Of a DNA stretch of 18,622 nt, positions 13,436-18,622 are shown one piece after another. The stretch spans positions 1-18,622 of the forward strand of contig JAHIEM010000107.1 in NCBI GenBank assembly GCA_018901625.1, written 5' to 3'. Under the pieces are notes generated by a model, which was given only the letters and a program-made list of their open reading frames with translations, had not been told where the DNA came from and ran no database searches. Position 1 is the stretch's first letter, and each line of letters begins with the position of its first letter. The DNA is from Nanobdellota archaeon (GTDB lineage Archaea > Nanobdellota > Nanobdellia > Pacearchaeales > GW2011-AR1). Position numbers and translations under genes: made by a program.

Positions 13436-14212
13436 TTAAAATGCAGGTGGAACAGCGCAGCTCCTCACAGCAATATTTAATTTTTTCTTAGTATATCTGT
13501 CTTCAATAGTATAAATCTTGCTTGCGTCTAATCCAGAACCAATATTCTTCTTCACAATACTAAAATCAGAATATAATATCATAAACCCCACATATTCAAA
13601 ATAACAAAATCTTGCTTCCTGATTTGCAATTTCCTGCCCGACTATTGCAAGTTTATACAGTGGCGAGTTAAAAACAGTCCTAAAAGATTCTATCTTCCTG
13701 CTCTCTCCACTCTTGCTAATCAAAAAATTCCTGTCAATATTAACTCTTACAAACCCTGTTCCCAATTCTGTATCAATTGCCATGCTCCCCATCTCAACTT
13801 CCTGCCCTTCATCATTGAGAGCAGATTTCAAATCCCTAAAACACTTGTCTACTTTCGGGCTAATATCATCAGTAATCTCATCTTCCAAGTGTCTTATATA
13901 TAGTGGCTCCTGAAATACACAGCTCCTGTAAAATAAGTTAGTATAGCATAGATACTGAATCTTATTATTTTCAAAAAGTCTGAAATGAGGTGGATTTATC
14001 CAACCGCCCTGGGGAAGCATAACATCAATAGCCTCAGAAGCAGCATCTCTCGCGCACTTCTCAATATAACTCTGAGGATCAGCCATAACCGGTTGGGTAA
14101 TAATCGGAATTTTCTTATTAGCTATTAAAAAGTAAAAGACTATCGCTGCGATAATTACTATTCCGATTATTATAAATACTGTAATCTGCCCCCTTTTTTC
14201 ATTTCTTCTCAT
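13436..14212 (-). CDS. KRGQ-type prepilin-like surface protein (paralogue 2)
   Basis: A 258-aa protein starting MRRNEKRGQITVFIIIGIVI, with one helix to about residue 30 and a possible prepilin-peptidase site after K-R-G8. Cysteines 53, 89, 98 and 124 match the 262-aa paralogue exactly; two further ones lie near residue 205 (RFCYF) and near the end (RSC). YLCYTNLFYRSCVFQEP and QGGWINPP are the best-conserved stretches. The ATG overlaps the upstream nuclease-like gene's stop by four bases (ATGA), so a surface protein is translationally coupled to a probable DNA-binding protein. Known to me as a recurrent but uncharacterised DPANN family. Confidence 0.75.
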   Translation of the reverse strand: MRRNEKRGQITVFIIIGIVIIAAIVFYFLIANKKIPIITQPVMADPQSYIEKCARDAASEAIDVMLPQGGWINPPHFRLFENNKIQYLCYTNLFYRSCVFQEPLYIRHLEDEITDDISPKVDKCFRDLKSALNDEGQEVEMGSMAIDTELGTGFVRVNIDRNFLISKSGESRKIESFRTVFNSPLYKLAIVGQEIANQEARFCYFEYVGFMILYSDFSIVKKNIGSGLDASKIYTIEDRYTKKKLNIAVRSCAVPPAF

Positions 14213-14646
14213 TTCTTTTTGCTCTCCTCTTCCACAAATTTTTTTAGAGCGGTTTCGATTAGGTGTGACATATTACGATATTTGCTGCCACTTTTCAAGA
14301 TACCTCTTATTTTTTTAGATAATATCTCATCTATAGTTGCTGATACCCTTTCTTGTTTAGGCTGATAAGCCAATTCTTTAATTTTTATGATGGGGATACC
14401 TAATTCCACATCGCGGTCTATGCAAACCACCTCGTCAACCTTTCGTATGTCATGCTTATGCAAAACAAAACGAGAAGACTGTGTTTCCAACTCCACTCCC
14501 ACTTCTTTTCCATTCTTAAGCATTTTAAAATCAGGGAAGTATTTTCCTCCGCTCTCGATTATTTTATCGTATCCTAATTTCTTAAAATTAGCTTCAAACC
14601 AATTTCTCATTTCTAATTCGCTTTTGACAATTATTTGTTCAGCCAT
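14209..14646 (-). CDS. PD-(D/E)xK nuclease-like domain fused to ribbon-helix-helix domain
   Basis: A 145-aa cytoplasmic protein. Residues 10-90 resemble a restriction-endonuclease-like core: E18 in the first helix, Y-F-P-D39-F, then V-E52-L-E54-T-Q-S-S, followed by F-x2-H-K-H-D and VDEVVCID. That last set recurs in a family where E-x-E...SS.F..H.HD..K.D.VVC marks the fold. The usual Lys of the third catalytic position is Glu54 here, so activity is uncertain. Residues 99-140 (ERVSATIDEILSKKIRGIL...SHLIETALKKFVEE) look like a ribbon-helix-helix DNA-binding domain. A GAGGGGG ribosome site lies seven bases before the ATG, which also overlaps the upstream gene by 16 nt. It may be a DNA-binding regulator built on a dead nuclease, or an active site-specific nuclease. 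Confidence 0.65.
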   Translation of the reverse strand: MAEQIIVKSELEMRNWFEANFKKLGYDKIIESGGKYFPDFKMLKNGKEVGVELETQSSRFVLHKHDIRKVDEVVCIDRDVELGIPIIKIKELAYQPKQERVSATIDEILSKKIRGILKSGSKYRNMSHLIETALKKFVEEESKKK

Positions 14647-14816
14647 AAATTTACCCCCTCTTTTTTCATTCTCTCAACTTTTCCATCAATAGTTAATTCA
14701 AGAAGATACTTTTCAGCAGTATTCCACGATACACTTAGAGCCTTCGCTAGCTCAGAAGTCGTTAACACCCTTTTTTCCTTCAGCATCTTTAATACCCTGT
14801 CTCTATGTATATTCAT
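14631..14816 (-). CDS. Small winged-helix DNA-binding protein
   Basis: A 61-aa single-domain protein: VLKMLKEKRVLTTSELAKAL, then SVSWNTAEKYLLELTIDGKV (recognition helix and wing), ending VNLWLNK. This is a minimal winged helix as found in archaeal regulators. It is first in an overlapping string with the nuclease-like/RHH protein and a KRGQ surface protein. The ATG lies about 29 nt from the centre of a TATA box, so the mRNA is probably leaderless or has a very short leader. It may regulate its own operon. Its exact target is unknown. Confidence 0.7.
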   Translation of the reverse strand: MNIHRDRVLKMLKEKRVLTTSELAKALSVSWNTAEKYLLELTIDGKVERMKKEGVNLWLNK

Positions 14817-14840
14817 ATGCCTTTAAATAGGATTATACTT

Positions 14841-14850
14841 ATTTATATAC
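14841..14850 (-). promoter_or_regulatory. TATA box of the winged-helix/nuclease/KRGQ operon
   Basis: Minus strand GTATATAAAT, centred about 29 nt before the ATG at 14816. Good match to archaeal TATA elements, with very little or no leader. Confidence 0.6.
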
Positions 14851-14954
14851 ATTACGATATGCCTATTATAATCACTATGATCAATACTATGAATACGCAT
14901 ATTTAAACCTTTCCAGAAAATAAAGAATTAGCCTTCAACTAAATCTTCTGCTCA

Positions 14955-14999
14955 GATTAGCACTCGTGAATGAGATTCAGTTTATGTCTCGCGCTAATC
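14955..14999 (-). terminator. Weak inverted repeat overlapping the PCNA stop codon
   Basis: GATTAGC (14955-14961) and GCTAATC (14993-14999) pair with a 31-nt loop that spans the end of the PCNA gene. A T-rich run on the minus strand (TTCTTTATTTTC, near 14920) may be the real terminator. Low certainty. Confidence 0.2.
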
Positions 15000-15719
15000 C
15001 TCAGTCTCAACTCTCGGAGCAAGCACAAAAACCAGTTCAGCAGAATCATTTATAAATTCTAACTTCAACGGATAATCCTCAGAGAAGTTTACCTTAACCT
15101 TGTCAGATATCTTACTTCCTTTAGTAAACTTCTGAAGATACTCAAGAGAGTATCTTGACTTTGAATCCTGTCCTTCGATCTTAACTTCGTCTCCAGAAAA
15201 CTCATTCTTGGCAGAATTCAACCCCTTAGCCTCAACAATAAACTTTCCCTCTTTAACAGAAAAAGTGCAGGCATCAGCCACAATCTTGCAGTCTTCAACA
15301 GAATCAAGAAAGTCACTAGATGACATCTCAACCTTGCTTTTAAACTCCAGGCTGGGCATCTGTTTATCCTCACTCTCAATCTCAATCAAAGCAAGTGAAA
15401 ACTTCCTTGTTATTTTATCATGAATCTCTATATCCAGCATATTATCCTCACTCTTCATAACTAAACTCGAGCCTGAAGAGCTCCTTCTCAAAACATTTTT
15501 CAAGCTGTCTAAAGAAACACCCAGAACCTCGCTCCCAGCTTCAAGTGCAGAAAAACTAGAAGCAGGCAGTTTGAAAGAAACTAGGGCAACATTTGCAGGG
15601 TCAATAGCAATAATGCTCATCCCATTCATATCAACTCTCAGCTTAACTTCGGAAACAAGTTCAGAGATTATCCCAATTATATCTGAGAACACTTTTGGAT
15701 TTTCTAATTTAAGCAGCAT
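14994..15719 (-). CDS. pcn: DNA polymerase sliding clamp (PCNA)
   Basis: A 241-aa clamp subunit of usual length. Family marks are MLLKLENPKVFSDIIGIISE at the start, MNGMSIIAIDPANVALVSF in the first domain, the interdomain connector at about residues 115-128 (EIESEDKQMPSLEF), a second domain beginning MSSSDFLDSVEDC, and the C-terminal VFVLAPRVETED. It should trimerise around DNA and tether polymerase, FEN1 and ligase through PIP boxes. The frame extends upstream to a TTG, but I chose the ATG at 15719, which lies 27 nt from the centre of a TATA box and restores the normal family start. It is divergent from the primase gene, so two replisome genes share one control region. Confidence 0.95.
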   Translation of the reverse strand: MLLKLENPKVFSDIIGIISELVSEVKLRVDMNGMSIIAIDPANVALVSFKLPASSFSALEAGSEVLGVSLDSLKNVLRRSSSGSSLVMKSEDNMLDIEIHDKITRKFSLALIEIESEDKQMPSLEFKSKVEMSSSDFLDSVEDCKIVADACTFSVKEGKFIVEAKGLNSAKNEFSGDEVKIEGQDSKSRYSLEYLQKFTKGSKISDKVKVNFSEDYPLKLEFINDSAELVFVLAPRVETED

Positions 15720-15740
15720 TCTAATCAGAATCAAAGTTGA

Positions 15741-15750
15741 TATATAAAGA
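15741..15750 (-). promoter_or_regulatory. TATA box of the PCNA gene
   Basis: Minus strand TCTTTATATA, centred about 27 nt before the ATG, with no ribosome site between. Points to a leaderless PCNA mRNA. Confidence 0.6.
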
Positions 15751-15775
15751 TTGTTGTAATTAAATGATATGCAAA

Positions 15776-15785
15776 TTTATATAAA
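15776..15785 (+). promoter_or_regulatory. TATA box of the primase gene
   Basis: TTTATATAAA, a palindromic consensus TATA element. A start about 26 nt downstream (near 15807) would give a leader of almost 100 nt, unlike the leaderless genes nearby. Confidence 0.6.
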
Positions 15786-15819
15786 TCCGGTTAGATTAAC
15801 ATAACAGGAAAGGGTTTAT

Positions 15820-15899
15820 TGTAGGCAACAGCTAAAGAAAACCTATTAAACATGTAAAGAACTAAAAGAAAAATCATCTATTTATAGGAGGATTAATTA
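15820..15899 (+). repeat. Primase mRNA leader, copy of the element at 3076-3154
   Basis: Shares TGTAGG, GCTAAAGAAAACC and an AGGAG ribosome site at the same 55-nt spacing with the copy at 3076-3154. GGGTTT (15812-15817) can pair with AAACCT (15839-15844), so a stem enclosing the conserved block is possible. AGGAGG (15886-15891) sits 13 nt before the ATG, rather far for efficient initiation. Confidence 0.55.
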
Positions 15900-15904
15900 A
15901 AAAA

Positions 15905-18622
15905 ATGAACCGCGAGAAGATAGACAAGGTAGCAGTATTCTACTACTCAAGAAAATATGTCCAGGATGCAATTTTAAAATTCTGCCAGAACAGAGAAACT
16001 GTGCCAAGATATTTTGAAGGATTTGGCAAGCGACCAGACACATTACAATATCCCCAGGATATTGTAGAGTTAGCAAAAAAAGGAGCAACAAGTTTTCACT
16101 GTTCAGAAGAAATCTGGCGCGAGCCTCTTGAGATATCAATTGATATGCAAAAAGAACAATTAAACGAACTCAGAACAGGATGGGACTTATTGATAGACAT
16201 AGACTGCAAGTGGTTTGATTATAGTAAAAAAGCAGCTCTTGCTATAATTCAGGCACTAAAATCAACAGGGGTAAACAATATTGGATGTAAGTTCAGCGTA
16301 ACCGGAGATACTCCCGTGCTAGTTAAAACAACGGAAGAGATTAATCTCATTCCCATATCTGAAGCAATCCGCCTTTTACAGCAAGAAGGAAATATAAAAG
16401 TTCTTTCTTTGGACAAGAATAAGAAAATAGTTTTTTCAAATATTTATGATTCTCTTGAGCATGAAGAAGAAATTTACGAGATTTATCACGAACAAAGCGT
16501 TCTTCCTGTCAGGGCAACAAAACACCACTCAGTATTTGTCTGGGATAAAGGAGAAATAATGGAAAGGAAAGTTGAAGAGATAAGACGGGGAGAATTTTTG
16601 GTAACTTATAATTCAGAAGTTAATAATTTTTCTTCAAATGAAAAAGAAATTAAAAACACATTTAGCCTAAATAAAAATCAATTTGGGAATAGGCAATTCG
16701 TAAATAACGTTGCTGTAACTCCTGAGTTAATGAGACTAATAGGCTATTTTTTGGCAGAAGGGCACGTTACAAATGTTATTAACCAAACTGGCTTCACTTT
16801 GAATATTAATGAAAAGGAGTACATTGAAGACGTTACAACTATCCTCAAAAACCTAACTGGCCGGAAAATTTCAATAAGACATCCAAATTCAGGCTCAACT
16901 CAGATTTTGATTCATTCTAAAGAATGGGCGACTTTTTTTGATAACTTTTGTGGAAAAAAGAAAGAAAAGCATGTTCCTTCATTCTCCTGGACTCTGTCAA
17001 AAGAATTATTTTTGGAGATGCTTAAGGGATACATCCGGGGAGACGCGCACAAAACAGGAGAGTATAGTATTACAGTAAAATCAGTTTCAAAAAGGTTGAT
17101 TACAGAGTTTGTATGGTTATGTAAGATTAATGGAATATCCTGCACACTGGGTCAGGAGTACAACAAGCCTCACAAACTCCCCCAAGGCACAATGTTTAAG
17201 GGAAGTCTAGTTTATATTCTCTCTATTCCCAAATCAGAACTTTTAGGAGAATTTTACCGCACCAGAAATAAATTTTCCCCATTTCCAAGAGACAAAACAT
17301 TTCCCATTGACGGGCTTAAGCAGGTCTATCGCCAAATAAAGCCAAAAATGTTCAATTCTCACCGGCCAGAGCAAATGGCTCTAAAAAAGAAATGCTGTAA
17401 TCTTCGTAGAATACAAAAAGTACTAACGTGGTTCTCAGAATTTCAGTCAGTAGAACCCAACGAAGAGTCAAGAAAAATAATTTCCAATTACAACTCTCTT
17501 TTTAATTCAGATGTAGGCACAGTAAAAATAAAGAGAATAGTAAAAAAAGATAGGGAAAAGGTTTTTGATGTTTCAGTTGAAGAAACAGAGGCCTTTTTTG
17601 GGAACTATTATCCTATTTTGCTGCATAACTCAGGAGGAAAAGGATTCCATATAATAGTTCCGTGGAAAGCATTTCCAGAAGAAATTAATGAAGTAAAGAC
17701 AAAAGATATGTTTCCAGAATGGCCAAGAATCATATGTGAGTATCTGAAGATACTCGCCCGCCCGATTCTTGAAAAAGAAATTTTAGAATCAGGAGACGAG
17801 TATAAAAAACTAGGCACAGAGGGAGTAAAGTGCAACTCATGCGGAAACTTAGCAGACAAGCACAGAAAAGTTTCATACTTCTGTCCGAGCTGCTTGATAG
17901 AAGAATCCTCAAAACAGCTAGCATCTTCAGAAAAAAAAGAGAAAAAATGCGGACAGTGCAGAAAACCAATGATTCTAAAAGAAGAGCGTGATTTTTTCTT
18001 CTGTTCCAAATGCAATAAAGATTCTCTGGCAATTCCCTCGAACTTTTCTCAATCAATGGATGTATTCGGAATTTTAGGGCTAGATTTAGTTTTAGTATCT
18101 CCCAGGCATTTATTCAGAACTCCTTACTCTCTGCACGAGAAAACTGCCTTTTCCTCATGTGTTTTAGAAGAGAGTGAGATTGCGCATTTTTCCCCAAATG
18201 ATGCTGATCCACTCAAAATAAAGATTAGAGATTTCTATCCTGATTCATTTCCAGGTGAAGCAAAAAATCTCATAGTTCAGGCTTTAGAATGGAATGGAGA
18301 CAGAACAAGAAATTTAGAAAAAACAGAACCAGCTAGAGAGAGAAAGTTTGAAGAGATTAAAGTAGATAAATCCTCAATAACCTATCCTCCAAGCATAAAA
18401 AAAATACTTGAAGGAATGGCTGATGGCAGGAAACGAGCTCTATTCGTGCTGATAAACTTTTTTAGATATCTCAACTTCACAAGAGAAGAAGTAAACCCAA
18501 AAATAGAGGAGTGGAATAAGAAAAATGACAAGCCGCTAAAAATAGGATATGTAAAAGCCCAGTTAGACTGGGCATATAGAAATAAAAAAATGCTCCCCCC
18601 TAATTATGACAAGCCCTATTAC
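15905..18622 (+). CDS. priS: DNA primase catalytic subunit with intein (runs off the right edge)
   Basis: The frame is open for 906 codons to the window end. Residues 1-130 and 576 onward are primase; 131-575 are an intein. Catalytic marks are D98-I-D100 (TGWDLLIDID) and, after splicing, KF-SGGKGFHIIVPWKAF, the conserved SGxxGxH nucleotide-binding motif. Two Cys4 zinc ribbons follow (C643/646/660/663 and C682/685/700/703), then HLFRTPYSLHEKTA, the family's R.P.SLH..T motif. Most archaeal PriS carry a third Asp just before that motif; here the position reads VSP, with the nearest Asp in GLDLV. The last 75 residues (ALFVLINFF to LPPNYDKPYY) look like an extra C-terminal domain, possibly the PriL-type part of a fused DPANN primase. 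It makes RNA/DNA primers at the fork. Confidence 0.92.
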   Translation, partial: MNREKIDKVAVFYYSRKYVQDAILKFCQNRETVPRYFEGFGKRPDTLQYPQDIVELAKKGATSFHCSEEIWREPLEISIDMQKEQLNELRTGWDLLIDIDCKWFDYSKKAALAIIQALKSTGVNNIGCKFSVTGDTPVLVKTTEEINLIPISEAIRLLQQEGNIKVLSLDKNKKIVFSNIYDSLEHEEEIYEIYHEQSVLPVRATKHHSVFVWDKGEIMERKVEEIRRGEFLVTYNSEVNNFSSNEKEIKNTFSLNKNQFGNRQFVNNVAVTPELMRLIGYFLAEGHVTNVINQTGFTLNINEKEYIEDVTTILKNLTGRKISIRHPNSGSTQILIHSKEWATFFDNFCGKKKEKHVPSFSWTLSKELFLEMLKGYIRGDAHKTGEYSITVKSVSKRLITEFVWLCKINGISCTLGQEYNKPHKLPQGTMFKGSLVYILSIPKSELLGEFYRTRNKFSPFPRDKTFPIDGLKQVYRQIKPKMFNSHRPEQMALKKKCCNLRRIQKVLTWFSEFQSVEPNEESRKIISNYNSLFNSDVGTVKIKRIVKKDREKVFDVSVEETEAFFGNYYPILLHNSGGKGFHIIVPWKAFPEEINEVKTKDMFPEWPRIICEYLKILARPILEKEILESGDEYKKLGTEGVKCNSCGNLADKHRKVSYFCPSCLIEESSKQLASSEKKEKKCGQCRKPMILKEERDFFFCSKCNKDSLAIPSNFSQSMDVFGILGLDLVLVSPRHLFRTPYSLHEKTAFSSCVLEESEIAHFSPNDADPLKIKIRDFYPDSFPGEAKNLIVQALEWNGDRTRNLEKTEPARERKFEEIKVDKSSITYPPSIKKILEGMADGRKRALFVLINFFRYLNFTREEVNPKIEEWNKKNDKPLKIGYVKAQLDWAYRNKKMLPPNYDKPYY
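16295..17629 (+). mobile_element. LAGLIDADG-type intein inside primase
   Basis: A 445-residue protein intron. It starts at Ser131 (SVTGDTPVLV, splicing block A), has T-K-H-H at 205-208 (block B TxxH), LIGYFLAEG at 278-286 and LKGYIRGDA at 373-381 (the two LAGLIDADG motifs with acidic E285 and D380), VFDVSVEETEAFF (block F) and ends YYPILLHN followed by Ser576 (block G with penultimate His, terminal Asn and +1 Ser). All residues needed for splicing by a Ser1/Ser+1 mechanism are present, and both endonuclease acids are kept, so splicing and homing activity are likely. It sits directly before the SGxKGFHI active-site motif, so primase should be inactive until it is removed. Confidence 0.93.

Noticed and set aside
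15720..15734. TTG start giving PCNA five more residues
   Set aside because: The ATG at 15719 gives the normal family N-terminus and fits the TATA spacing.
17730..18056. Minus-strand open frames opposite the primase zinc-ribbon region
   Set aside because: Shadows of the strongly supported primase frame.
1..18622. CRISPR arrays, tRNA or rRNA genes, insertion sequences
   Set aside because: By eye I found no regularly spaced repeats of CRISPR type, no cloverleaf-like sequence, no rRNA and no transposase. The only mobile element seen is the intein.

Overview
The window looks like chromosomal DNA of a DPANN archaeon, most like Woesearchaeota/Pacearchaeota by protein character. I base this on a PCNA sliding clamp, an archaeo-eukaryotic primase (PriS), an N-terminal S-layer protein fragment, a HVO_A0114-like winged-helix regulator, TATA-type promoters that often sit about 24-29 nt before the start codon (leaderless or nearly so), and very compact, overlapping gene strings. 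The genus or phylum assignment is an inference; no rRNA or other definitive marker is present.

Layout. (1) 1-1001: the 5' end of an S-layer gene leaves the window on the left, divergent from a winged-helix regulator, with a 288-nt control region between them. (2) 1029-2974: a three-gene overlapping operon on the minus strand, each gene encoding a small cysteine-rich protein with a prepilin-like N-terminus. (3) 2975-3333: a 359-nt region without a convincing gene. It holds a palindrome next to a promoter, a second copy of the primase leader sequence, and a perfect 16-bp hairpin. (4) 3334-14816: a minus-strand surface-protein region. It has two paralogous giant cysteine-rich membrane proteins (1299 and 1330 aa), two paralogous KRGQ-type prepilin-like proteins (258 and 262 aa), a 174-aa relative in N-terminal design, four micro-genes of 43-56 codons packed between the giants, one or two possible tiny ORFs, and at the promoter-proximal end a winged-helix protein and a nuclease-like/ribbon-helix-helix fusion. 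(5) 14994-18622: PCNA and primase genes, divergent from a shared 185-nt promoter region. The primase gene is interrupted by a complete LAGLIDADG intein and runs off the right edge.

How the genes may work together. Seven proteins begin with a short basic stretch, then [K/R]-[G/A/S]-[Q/F], then a hydrophobic helix, which is the layout of substrates of archaeal prepilin peptidase. Nearly all carry several cysteines outside the membrane helix, and the two giants combine a signal peptide, a domain with dozens of cysteines, a Gly/Ala-rich multi-helix membrane block and Ig-like repeats. The simplest reading is a disulfide-stabilised cell-surface assembly, perhaps pilus-like or used in contact with a host cell, that arose partly by duplication of a [giant + KRGQ protein] module. 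No assembly ATPase, platform protein or prepilin peptidase is in the window, so this function is inferred from architecture only.
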